Positions 45,437 to 53,858 of a DNA stretch of 64,000 nt are shown here, piece by piece (position 1 is the first letter of the stretch; each line of letters opens with the position of its first letter). Below the pieces are notes generated by a model. That model was not told where the DNA came from and made no database searches. It saw nothing but the letters and a program-made list of their open reading frames with translations. The position numbers were made by a program, and so were the translations under genes. The DNA comes from Thiosocius sp963736445 (GTDB taxonomy: Bacteria > Pseudomonadota > Gammaproteobacteria > Chromatiales > Chromatiaceae): the NCBI GenBank assembly GCA_963736445.1, contig CAVTOY010000009.1, positions 1-64,000 of the forward strand, written 5' to 3'.

Positions 45437-45879
45437 GTCTAACCACCTATGGCAACCGGTTGCAGCGGACGGCGCTGACGCGCCACCGCTGAACCGGAGC
45501 TTTTTCGGTGCTGCTGCTGAATGGCTGCTCGGGGTCGTCTACGGTCGTCCGCCTCGATCCGGTTCAAACGTGATTACTCACCCTGATCACCGTGCCGGCT
45601 TATGTCTGTTGCGTGTTGTAAGCGGACTAGATCGTGATCCTCAGGAATGCGTACTTGTCCGCAAGGAGACGGACGAGCCGTAAAATTCCCGCTTGAACAC
45701 TTTCTCGTAACGGACGCGCCAACATGCTGGCCCGCTGCTGTTCATGGTCGTGTCGCTCACCGCCCCTCCGCTGCCGGCGCGAACCCGCTCAATCGACTGA
45801 CGTCTTGCGATGCCGGATGTTCGGCGGGGTCGGCCGCAGTCGGCTATGCTGCGGACCATCCGAACCGCGGAGACGCACC
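45437..45879. other. Intergenic region, no gene seen
   Basis: About 440 bp. Open frames here lack ribosome binding sites and have no recognisable motif. Contains the upstream region of the TIR gene. Confidence 0.4.
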
Positions 45880-46686
45880 ATGACTGCAGCGACACCGTCG
45901 CGCGACGACACACCGGCAGTGGACATCCGCGCCGGCCACCTGTTCGACCGCGTGCTCGGTTACGATTTCTTCATCTCCTACGCGCATGCTGACAGCCCGG
46001 GCTACGCCGAGCAGCTCGACAGTGCGCTCGGCCGGGCCGGTTTCAAGGCCTTCCTCGACAAGCAGGTGTACGTCGCCGGTGACGACCTAAACACGGCTAC
46101 GCTGCGCCGCGTACGCGCCAGCAGCAAGCTGGTCGTGATCGTCGGGCCGGCCGCGCTGCAGTCACACTGGGTGCTGCAGGAGGTCGAGGCCGCGCTGGCG
46201 GCGCAGCGGCCGGTGATCGCGATCGACCTGCTCGGCGGTCTCGCCGACGGGCCGGCGGCAGCCAACCCGCTGGCCGCGCGGCTGCGCGACATCATCCATA
46301 TCCGCGAGACTGGCGGGCTGCAGGCCGACGTCCCCAGCGACGCGACTCTGCAGGCCCTGGCACGTAGCTTCCAGTCGACCCGTCGCGAGGCCCTGCGCTG
46401 GCGGCTGGCGCTCGCCGGGGTGGCGTTTTTCGCCGTGCTGGCCGGCTTTTCGTACTGGCAGAAGACCCTCGCCGATGCGCGCGCCGAGCAGTACCTGAAA
46501 TTCTGCGAGGAAATCCGCACGGCTGTGAGGACCGGCAACGCGACCATCGGCAGCCTGCGGGGGACCGAATTCGGCGACCTGGTCGCCGACGTCACCGAGA
46601 CCCTCGCGCGCCTGCCTGACCCGGACACGGATCCAAAACTTCGCTGCGTCCCGGTCGGCAGCGACGAGCCGGCGCGCAGCTCCTAA
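45880..46686 (+). CDS. TIR-domain protein with C-terminal membrane helix
   Basis: 268 residues; ATG 45880 with GGAG upstream. The TIR domain (about 27-160) begins YDFFISYAHADSPGYAEQLD, has VVIVGPAALQSHWVLQEVEA where TIR NAD-consuming enzymes keep a catalytic glutamate (EVE here), and YIREtgg-like end (IIHIRETGG). One helix (ALAGVAFFAVLAGFSYW) follows near residue 185, then a 65-residue C-terminus. A single membrane-anchored TIR protein without defence partners may be a signalling or effector protein; function unknown. Confidence 0.8.
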   Translation: MTAATPSRDDTPAVDIRAGHLFDRVLGYDFFISYAHADSPGYAEQLDSALGRAGFKAFLDKQVYVAGDDLNTATLRRVRASSKLVVIVGPAALQSHWVLQEVEAALAAQRPVIAIDLLGGLADGPAAANPLAARLRDIIHIRETGGLQADVPSDATLQALARSFQSTRREALRWRLALAGVAFFAVLAGFSYWQKTLADARAEQYLKFCEEIRTAVRTGNATIGSLRGTEFGDLVADVTETLARLPDPDTDPKLRCVPVGSDEPARSS

Positions 46687-46735
46687 GCCAACCCGCCACT
46701 ATACCCGGTCAACGACAGGGCGGCGCGGCTTGCTG

Positions 46736-48070
46736 CTACAGCGCCACGCGCATGTCCAGGCGCGCCTGCCCGGTCAATTCGACGTCGGCGAGGATCGCGT
46801 TCGCGGTCACCCAGACGCGCCGCAGGTCGACCGACAGCTGCGAGAAATGGATCGCGCCGCGATTCTCGACCGGCAGGCGGGTGTCCTGCTGAAACAGCAG
46901 CAGGCGGTCGCGCATCACCGCGACCTCGCGACGCAGCGCGTCTATGCCGTCGACGCCGTCCCATAGCGCGTCGTCGCCGAGCCAGTCGACGATCTCCTGC
47001 AGCACGTTCGCCATGCTGCGCTTGAATACGTGCACCCGGCCGGGCGGCGCGGTGTCGTCGCCACTCAGCCAGATCAAGTCCCCCTGCCCGTCCGCCCCGC
47101 AGCGCTGCAGCGCTGCCAGGTCGTGCCGCCCGGTCACCCTGCGCAGGCGGAAACCGCCGACACAGGGCGACGCCGGCGGTGGCGTGCCGTCACCAGTCAG
47201 CGCCTTCGTATCGGTGGGCAGTAGCAACCGTACCGGCAGGCGGAAGCCGTCAGCGTTGTCCGCCGGCGTGTCGTTCGGCTCGCGCACCTGCCAGTCGCTG
47301 CCGAACACCAGCCGAGGCCGGCCTTCCAGCACGGCGGCGAGGCGGTAGTCTTCGCCGGTGGCGGACGCGCCGGTGAAGCGCAGGCGTGGGGCATCGATCC
47401 CCAGCGCGAGCGCATCGCCGAAAACCGCGGGCCCGCTGGCCCGCAGGCCGGCCTGGATGCGCGCCGACACATCGACCCTAATCGCCTTGCTGTAATCGGG
47501 CTTGCGGATCAGGCCAAACCCCGAGGCGAAGGCCTCGCCGACCGCCTTGCCGGCATCGACGACTCCCTTGGATTCGATCCGGCACTCGTAGTCGCGGCGG
47601 TCGTTGTCGACCGAGCGCAACGCGTACCGCAGTCCGCCGGCCGGCGAGAAACGCGGCACCAGCCACGCGCTGATGCGGAAGGTCACCGCCGCGCAGCCGA
47701 CCCTGCCGACAACCAGGTCGGTTCCGCGATCGATACTGACATCGACACGCATGGCGACCGGCAGGGTCATGCGCAGCACGCCGTTGGGGTCCGCGGCGAT
47801 CTGCAATGCGCCGCCATCCATACGCGGCGTCACGGTCACCGTTACCCCCGATTCGCGGTGCCGCTGCGCGACCGGCGGGGAACGCCGGAGCGCCTCGGCG
47901 ACGGCGACGCGCATGCGCTGCTGCAGGTGGGCGAGCGACAGTGACGCACTGACATCGATGCGGCTGACGACGGCAGGCGACGCTGCCGGCTCGACGGCGT
48001 CGGTAGCACCGACCGGTGCTGCGAAGAGCACACACGGGCAGAGGAGCAGCAAGCAGGCGCGGAGAGACAT
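46736..48070 (-). CDS. Secreted DUF4403-like protein
   Basis: 444 residues with a signal peptide (LLLCPCVLFAAPVGA). The fold appears to be duplicated lipid-binding (BPI/tubular-lipid-binding-like) halves, as for DUF4403: VSRIDVSASLSLAHLQQRM, then VTVTPRMDGGALQIAADPNG, and later LPVRLLLPTDTKALTG, IVDWLGDDALWDGVDGIDAL, ILADVELTGQARLDMRVAL. It is convergent with the TIR gene (49-bp gap). Function unknown; envelope lipid handling is a guess. Confidence 0.7.
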   Translation of the reverse strand: MSLRACLLLLCPCVLFAAPVGATDAVEPAASPAVVSRIDVSASLSLAHLQQRMRVAVAEALRRSPPVAQRHRESGVTVTVTPRMDGGALQIAADPNGVLRMTLPVAMRVDVSIDRGTDLVVGRVGCAAVTFRISAWLVPRFSPAGGLRYALRSVDNDRRDYECRIESKGVVDAGKAVGEAFASGFGLIRKPDYSKAIRVDVSARIQAGLRASGPAVFGDALALGIDAPRLRFTGASATGEDYRLAAVLEGRPRLVFGSDWQVREPNDTPADNADGFRLPVRLLLPTDTKALTGDGTPPPASPCVGGFRLRRVTGRHDLAALQRCGADGQGDLIWLSGDDTAPPGRVHVFKRSMANVLQEIVDWLGDDALWDGVDGIDALRREVAVMRDRLLLFQQDTRLPVENRGAIHFSQLSVDLRRVWVTANAILADVELTGQARLDMRVAL

Positions 48071-48636
48071 CTGCCTAGCCTAGCGCACAAATCGCTCTGC
48101 CATCCCGGAAGCCGACGCGGTTCGGCCACGCGCGGGCGCCGCGGTGCGGTGAAACCCCTGACCGAGGCAGGCGCCATAGAAAGGTTTATGTATGGCACGA
48201 GAGGCCGTAACCGCGACAGAATCGGGACTGCGCGACCGCTTTTGGGCCGGCTGCTGTCGAAACAGTTGCCTCAAACTCTAAGCCATCATCCGGCTCACCA
48301 AGCCATCAAGTCATGTCCGCTTTCTGCACCAACAACGGACGAAAGCCGCAACCACCCAACGCACCCTCGGTGGGTACCCGGAACCCCTTGGTTGATTTCC
48401 CGGTCTGCCCACCGACGAGTTGAGGGCAGCACTGGGTGGCACCGTCTGCTTGTTCCCGGAGGGCTGAATCGCCCAGAGTGAGGGTTGCGTGGCTCAATTT
48501 TTTGACTTCGGTTTCACTGCACAATGCCGCTATTCGCATGGATACAAAGACTCTGCCTATCTCGTTCAGCGAAGAGTCTGCCTAGTTCACCATTAGGTTT
48601 CGAAAGGTAACCGTTCAAGCTTTATCCGGAGGCGGT
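48071..48636. other. Intergenic region, no gene seen
   Basis: About 565 bp. No supported open frame, repeat or RNA gene. The last 40 bp carry the site for the following small gene (TCCGGAGGCGGTGTG). Confidence 0.4.
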
Positions 48637-48960
48637 GTGAAGATGGAGACCAGGAATGATCCACCTGCTTGCGGCGTGGCCGAGAAGTTAGATCCAGAGG
48701 CGTTAGCGCCAAGCGACAGAAAAGCTGCTAGACGCTATCCACATGCACAGTACACCCACCAACTTTCTGAAGAAGAAGCTGAAGCCGTGTCGCGTTGGCT
48801 CGTCAGAGTGGTCCCACTGGTCTTTGGCGCCATGCTGGGTAGTCTCGCGAACAACATAGCGATCGGGCTCTCAGCCGCATTAGTTGTCAGCTTAGCCTTT
48901 GACTTGTCGATGGAAGGCAACTCCATTGCGCTCGGCTTATACCGTCGTTTGCGTAAATAG
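48637..48960 (+). CDS. Small two-helix membrane protein, paralogue of the protein at 23503-23937
   Basis: 107 residues; GTG/ATG start with GGAGG close upstream (start could also be the ATG 6 bp further on). YPHAQYTHQLSEEEAEAVSR, then FGAMLGSLANNIAIGLSAAL and AFDLSMEGNSIALGLYRRLR; the same plan as the gene at 23503 but without the C-terminal extension. Function unknown. Confidence 0.65.
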   Translation: MKMETRNDPPACGVAEKLDPEALAPSDRKAARRYPHAQYTHQLSEEEAEAVSRWLVRVVPLVFGAMLGSLANNIAIGLSAALVVSLAFDLSMEGNSIALGLYRRLRK

Positions 48961-49274
48961 TGAAGGTCTTAGTGCGGCCAGGCTAACGGCAGCAGACAAC
49001 ACGACGCGATTCACACCCATCACGGATGGCGGCTCACTCGGTGGTGAATAGACAAATACCCCGCCAATGGCGGGATGCGGACCTGTCTGGAGAATTGAAA
49101 ACGGGCCTTGATCACGGGCGGCCGTGTCCAGTAGTAAATGCGATCTGTTTCCGGCAATGCTCGCTTAGTCTATGCTGGTGCCGTTGACATAGGCCATACG
49201 ATCGCACCTAGACTATCGTTCTGATCCCGGTGTCTGTCGGATCCATGATTAACTCTGTTCGAATAGGCGAAACG
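48961..49274. other. Intergenic region with a hairpin
   Basis: The stem CCCGCCAATGGCGGG at about 49062-49076 is a possible terminator for the small membrane gene. Nothing else recognised. Confidence 0.45.
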
Positions 49275-50318
49275 ATGAGACGAGCGAGCTCAACAGGAAT
49301 CATTCTATTTTTCCTGGTGTTCAACCTACTTTTTTCAAGCCGATTACTGGCAATGGAAGGCACGCTGCTTGTGGCCAACCGCGACGGGGGCAGCATCTCG
49401 CTGATCGATTTTCCAACGCGTGTAGAGGTCGCTCGCCTACCGATTGGCCCCATTATCCCGCACGAAGTGGATGTTTCGCCCGATGGTCGACTGGCCCTGA
49501 CAAGCGAGTACGGTACTCAGAAGCGTCACGGTCAGCATCTGGTGCTGATCGATATCGAGAAAGCCACGGTTCTGTCCCGGATTGATCTTGGGCCGAACTC
49601 GCGCCCGCACACGGCACTGTTCCTGCCAGACGGTAAACGGGCGGTCGCAACGCTAGAAGAGTCAGACCAGTTAGCGCTGATCGATCTTGAGGCGGGGGAG
49701 GTAGTTCGGACTTATCCCACCGGCGCCAGAGAGGGGCACATGGTGCGACTCAGTCCCGACGGCTCGCGGGCTTATGTGACGAGTCGCAAAGGGAAAGGCG
49801 CCTTTTCCGTGATTTTCCTGGACAAGGAACGCGACACGGTCGTCGTCCCTACTGGGGCCGGCGCCGAGGGCTTGGCTGTCAACCCAGACGGTAGCGAGAT
49901 CTGGGTTGCGAACCGCGGTGAAGAAACGATCTCGGTGATTGACGCCGACAGCCTGAAGATCGTGGCCACCCTGCCATCACGACCTTATGCGGGGCGCATC
50001 GAGATGACTGCCGATGGCCGCTATGCGGTCGTGCCGAACGGGAGCGCTTCCGGCGAAGTGCCGAACTACCTGCGGGTGTACGACGTCAAGAATCGTCAGA
50101 TGATCGCCGAAAAGCCGCTCCGCGACGGCACCCCGCAGATCGGCTATTTCGGGATACTGATCCGAGGCGATACTGTTTTCGTGACGGACCCACTGGCAGA
50201 TCTTGCCGATACCTTTGAGCTGCCAGCACTGACAGAACGACAGTTATTTCTTCGGCACCATGAGGCCCCGGACGGTATGGCATGGAGTCCACGCCGGGTT
50301 GCTGTGATGGAGAAATGA
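49275..50318 (+). CDS. YncE-like beta-propeller protein (periplasmic)
   Basis: 347 residues from ATG 49275 (AGGCGA upstream); the open frame starts at 49230 but that extension is not needed. Signal peptide IILFFLVFNLLFSSRLLA. Repeats of the type LLVANRDGGSISLIDFPTRV, LVLIDIEKATVLSRIDLGPN, WVANRGEETISVIDADSLKI and YLRVYDVKNRQMIAEKPL are seven-bladed propeller blades of the YncE/YVTN family. Role unknown; some relatives help dehydrogenases or metal handling. Confidence 0.8.
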   Translation: MRRASSTGIILFFLVFNLLFSSRLLAMEGTLLVANRDGGSISLIDFPTRVEVARLPIGPIIPHEVDVSPDGRLALTSEYGTQKRHGQHLVLIDIEKATVLSRIDLGPNSRPHTALFLPDGKRAVATLEESDQLALIDLEAGEVVRTYPTGAREGHMVRLSPDGSRAYVTSRKGKGAFSVIFLDKERDTVVVPTGAGAEGLAVNPDGSEIWVANRGEETISVIDADSLKIVATLPSRPYAGRIEMTADGRYAVVPNGSASGEVPNYLRVYDVKNRQMIAEKPLRDGTPQIGYFGILIRGDTVFVTDPLADLADTFELPALTERQLFLRHHEAPDGMAWSPRRVAVMEK

Positions 50319-50619
50319 ACAGTGGCGGACGATTGCTCGCGCCGTTCAGCCAAGCTAGTACAAACTGGGCGGCATCGCAATTGTAGCGATCAGGCCAAGT
50401 GGCCCTCCTGGGTGGGAGCGCCCGTTCCCGGCTTATGGCCCGTGAAGAGTCCTGACGCCTGATTTCGCCGACCCGTGAATGTCTCTTCCTGGCTGAGAGC
50501 ACCCTTTAGCGGTTCCGTTGACGAACACCATACTGACCGCCGACCAGAACGGTCGGGAACTGGCCGGTTATGGCCGGATTGAGTCAAATCAGCCGCCTAG
50601 ATGTCACATGTCTTCCTAG
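50319..50619. repeat. Intergenic block related to another block at 51676-51780
   Basis: The segment near 50385-50590 shares elements such as GGGAGCGCCCGTTCCCGGCT and GAGAGCACCCTTTAGCGG with 51676-51780 (GGGAGCGCCCTTTAGCCC). This looks like a family of GC-rich dispersed repeats. No gene seen. Confidence 0.45.
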
Positions 50620-51183
50620 TCATCCACAACTTGGAATGTCAGAGCGAATCCCGCAGACGATGACACTGCCATCGCGAGAATCGTACTTGATAACGAGTTC
50701 ACCAGTGTTCTGATTTCCAGTATCACCACCCGCACGATAGACGTAACTGCAAACTTTGTTGCTCGTGTGACGATAGGATCGGTAGTCTTGGTTGTTATTG
50801 TTATGAGCAACGCTTGGAGGATTAGAAAGAACGCCTTGCCACACACCGACACAACCAGCGCCGCCACGCCCGATGTTCTCGTTGCCATTTCCTTTGTCTG
50901 TTCCGATCGGATAGCCGATATTGTTGGTATCGACCGCGCCATCACCAAAACCGGCAAGATTCTGAACCCTTGTGGTGTGGCCTTGAGACAGAAAAACAGT
51001 TCTCACCATATCCGCGCCTGATCGAAGCCCGGCCGCCACGCCCTCCGCTTGCGCAAGTTCCGCTTGCCCTGACAACGCAACGAATCTGGGCAAGACTGAA
51101 GCTGCGAGTATTCCTAATAGGACGAGGACTACTACGAACTCAAGCAAAGTGAACCCTTCAGGATGGACAGTTTCAGGCGGCAT
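50620..51183 (-). CDS. Type IV pilin/pseudopilin-like protein
   Basis: 187 residues. A ten-residue leader MPPETVHPEG precedes FTLLEFVVVLVLLGILAASV, with Glu at +5. The C-terminal domain is Asn/Gly-rich and has four cysteines (AGCVGVW, VCSYVYR, IVCGIRSDIPSCG), which is more than typical pilins. Different from the protein at 40342 in length and cysteine pattern. Start at 51183. Confidence 0.8.
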   Translation of the reverse strand: MPPETVHPEGFTLLEFVVVLVLLGILAASVLPRFVALSGQAELAQAEGVAAGLRSGADMVRTVFLSQGHTTRVQNLAGFGDGAVDTNNIGYPIGTDKGNGNENIGRGGAGCVGVWQGVLSNPPSVAHNNNNQDYRSYRHTSNKVCSYVYRAGGDTGNQNTGELVIKYDSRDGSVIVCGIRSDIPSCG

Positions 51184-51296
51184 CTCGTCCCTCTAGATCG
51201 CAAACAGTCTGCGACCCAGGCAGGTCTGCAAGGTCTGCACCCCCGCACTCGGTGGGGCCGGTTTGGTTCTATCGGCGAGTGGTGCGGCAGTGTTGC

Positions 51297-51548
51297 TCAC
51301 AGCTTGCTGCTGAACCAGTCAATAAGGTCGGTCATCCCGTTAAACAAACGGCGAACGTAGTTAATGAGATGCAGCAAACCGCCCAGCGCACAACAAATCA
51401 GACCGATCCGAAATCCCCAATGAATCGGGGTGGAGGCGGTGGCGGTCACTGTTGTGCGATCTGGGTCGCCTTCGCACATGAACAACATAGACCACATGAT
51501 CACAATCCCTGCGACCAAGAGTATTTTGCTAATGCGTCCCGTGTTCAT
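51297..51548 (-). CDS. Small two-helix membrane protein
   Basis: 83 residues; helices ISKILLVAGIVIMWSMLFMC and FRIGLICCALGGLLHLINYV. Ribosome binding site not clear. It may be real but the evidence is only the helices. Confidence 0.45.
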   Translation of the reverse strand: MNTGRISKILLVAGIVIMWSMLFMCEGDPDRTTVTATASTPIHWGFRIGLICCALGGLLHLINYVRRLFNGMTDLIDWFSSKL

Positions 51549-51831
51549 GGGTCAGTTTTCGTTGTAGCGAGTATTGAGATCGCGATGTCCACCACACTCA
51601 CTATCGGCGACGAGAAAGAAAACTTAGACTACCCCAGCACCGGCACTGCCGGTCGTTTCGTGACCGCGAAGGGCCTTTGATGGCCGGGAGCGCCCTTTAG
51701 CCCAACCCGGCCTGTAGCGCATCCTAGCGGTTGACTCCGCGCCCCAGCTAATGGCCGTTCCTGGCCGATAGCGCCCCAAACTGAGCCAGGAGCGATGCTG
51801 CTGATTCCCCAACATGATGGAGGAATCATCA
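51549..51831. repeat. Intergenic repeats upstream of the recombinase
   Basis: GC-rich block at about 51676-51780 resembles 50385-50590. No gene or attachment site recognised. Confidence 0.4.
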
Positions 51832-52945
51832 ATGCAGATGCTCACCTACAACCCGGCATCCCCTGCTCATCGAGAGCCTTGGAATAAGGGCAAGCTCGTC
51901 GGACCAAAGCCGCCCTTAAAGCTTCAGGAAATCTGGTCCATCCGGATTCGACTAGACATCGAACGCCGAGTCCGTGAGCTAGCGATGTTCAATCTGGCCA
52001 TCGACAGCAAGCTCAGGGGCTGCGATTTGGTCCGGTTGAAGGTCAGCGATGTGATGCACGGGCACGACGCCGTCTCCCGCGCCATGGTCATTCAGCACAA
52101 GACTCATCAGCCCGTCCGCTTTGAGCTCACAGAGCAGACACGAGATGCCATCGAGAACTGGTTCAGTCACGCGGCTCTCGACCAAGACTGTTATTTATTC
52201 CCGAGTAGAGTATCTGGTTAACCGCACTTATCGACCAGGCAGTACGCCCGGATCGTCAAGGGCTGGGCCGCGATGATTGGGCGGAACCCGAAGGAGTACG
52301 GCACACACTCACTGCGCCGCACCAAAGCGACTCTGGTCTACCGTCGGACGAAGAACCTGCGGGCCGTCCAGCTGCTCCTCGGCCACACGAAGCTGGACTA
52401 TGTCCCGCCCGGGACTATGTCCCTTTGCACCGAGCCCGGCGGACCGGCCGCAGTCCGACGCGCGGGCTGCGGGACATAGGAATTCGGACTATAGACCTTT
52501 GAGGAACGGCAGTAAGGGGTTGCCGGGGCGGTACCGCACGACATCATCGACACTCAGAGCACGGAGCGAGATATCTCGAGCCTCGCACCAGCCCCGAACG
52601 CAAATGCGTGTCGTGCTAACTGCCACACGTAGTTGGCAGAGTATTTCTTGCTGATCAACGACCCGACGAAAGCATCAAGGTGCTTCGCCCAAGCGTCGCC
52701 GATGGTACGAACCCGCGCATCGGCGTTCTCATACGAAAGTTACATGACATTCTCCTCTCAGGCGGAAGTGCCTGCTAAGGAGAATGGCAATGTCCATTGC
52801 TGAGGCGGCGTACCCGCAGCAGATCAGGCCGGCAAGCGATTACGGGACATAGTCCCGGGCGGGACATAGGCTGGAAAGTACGGTCAGGTATCTTGGCATC
52901 GAGGTCGACGATGCTGTGGAGATCTCGGAGCAGACCGAGTCATAG
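51832..52945 (+). pseudogene. Tyrosine recombinase (site-specific integrase) split by a MITE-like element and a nonsense codon
   Basis: Start ATG 51832 with GGAGG upstream (MQMLTYNPASPAHREPWNKG). The catalytic core appears: LAMFNLAIDSKLRGCDLVRL (first Arg), GTHSLRRTKATLVYRRTKNL (HxxR region) and QLLLGHTKL (His). A TAA at 52218-52220 interrupts FPSRVSG-PHLSTRQY. At 52398 the gene is cut by a 472-bp element; the end of the gene resumes at 52870 (ESTVRYLGIEVDDAVEISEQ) and stops at 52945. Joining the flanks after removal of one 6-bp target copy restores HTKLESTVRYLGIE exactly. These short (about 200 residue) recombinases are a known family. Confidence 0.88.
52398..52869. mobile_element. 472-bp MITE-like element with 26-bp terminal inverted repeats
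   Basis: Left end 52398-52423 (starting CTATGTCCCGCCCGGGACTA) and right end 52844-52869 are perfect inverted copies of 26 bp. The 6-bp target GCTGGA is duplicated at 52392-52397 and 52870-52875. Inside there is no complete transposase; on the minus strand (about 52500-52740) codons for DAFVGSLISKKYSANYVWQL, and in a shifted frame WCEARDISLRALSVDDVVRY, resemble the N-terminal domain of a tyrosine recombinase. It is therefore probably a non-autonomous derivative that carries a recombinase fragment. Confidence 0.85.
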
Positions 52946-52978
52946 ACCCCCGGCCAGGGCAGCGCCCGCTAATGGGCG

Positions 52979-53075
52979 CCGTCGGCCATGAACGGACATA
53001 AGCCGGGACGCGGATTCAACCGCCAGGATGTTCTACACGCCGGTGTCGGCTAAGGGGCGCTCCCGGCAACTTGCC
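52979..53075. repeat. Dispersed repeat, related copy at 59890-59990
   Basis: GTCGGCCATGAACGGACATA followed by a block ending in CTACACGCCGGTGTCGGCTA matches about 100 bp near 59890 with scattered differences. Function unknown; it does not code. Confidence 0.6.
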
Positions 53076-53249
53076 GTCGTTGGCGATATAACTGGTGATA
53101 TCTATCTCCTTCCGGTTAGCGGTCATTCGGAACATCTGTGGGGACCGGCAACTCAATTGGCAGCAGCGAGAAGCGTCAGAATACCCATCTGAATCTATCA
53201 AATGTTCGCGGTCGATGAAAATGCGCTAGCATCGTTTAGAGTCCCCGAT

Positions 53250-53825
53250 AGGGGATCTGTAAACCCCTCGCCTTTAGGCGACGGATAGGTCCGGTGGGAT
53301 TATGCTCGGTGGATGGAATCATACAAGAGCGGAAGCCATACGGTCTGGGACTGCAGATACCACCTGGTGTGGACAACGAAGTACCGGTATCAGGTGTTGG
53401 GAGGTGATGTCGGGCTGCGTTGCCGGGAGTTGTTGCGAGAGATTGCGCGCAGCAAAGAGATGGAGATCTATGCGGGGTCGATCAACCGGGATCACGTACA
53501 TATGCTGATTGGGATCCCACCGCAGTTGTCGGTATCGAAGGCGGTACAGTTTCTCAAGGGCAAGAGTTCGCACAGATTGCTGACGGAGTATGGGGCCTTG
53601 AGAAAGCGCTACTGGGGCCAGCACTTGTGGGCGAGGGGATATTGGGTGGCATCGAGCGGGAACGTGACCGATGAGGTATGGAAGGAATACATCAAGAACC
53701 AGACCCCGCCGGAGCCGGACGACGATTTTCACGTTGTGTAGCGACAGCAATCGGCCGAAGTGCCGATCGATCCGGCCTCCAGCCGTAACTCGAAGCCACC
53801 GGCTTTAGCCGGTGGAGTATTCACA
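53250..53825. mobile_element. IS200/IS605-type element (tnpA only)
   Basis: The transposase gene is flanked by imperfect palindromes: left stem TCGCC-TTTA-GGCGA at 53268-53281 and right stem CCACCGGC-TTTA-GCCGGTGG at 53796-53815, the subterminal hairpins expected at the ends of this family. Exact ends cannot be fixed by eye. No tnpB gene. Confidence 0.75.
53313..53741 (+). CDS. tnpA: IS200/IS605-family transposase (HUH)
   Basis: 142 residues, full length for the family. TVWDCRYHLVWTTKYRYQVL, the HUH motif in NRDHVHMLIGIPP, and SGNVTDEVWKEYIKNQ, which carries the catalytic tyrosine, are all present. No stop or frameshift, so it may be active. It lies between the recombinase remnant and the autotransporter. 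Confidence 0.93.
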   Translation: MESYKSGSHTVWDCRYHLVWTTKYRYQVLGGDVGLRCRELLREIARSKEMEIYAGSINRDHVHMLIGIPPQLSVSKAVQFLKGKSSHRLLTEYGALRKRYWGQHLWARGYWVASSGNVTDEVWKEYIKNQTPPEPDDDFHVV

Positions 53826-53858
53826 TTCAGACGTGTCCCTCTAAAGGGGTAGCTTGGC

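Noticed and set aside
45420..45683. Open frame after the sulfatase
   Set aside because: Overlaps the sulfatase end, has no ribosome binding site and the product does not look like a protein.
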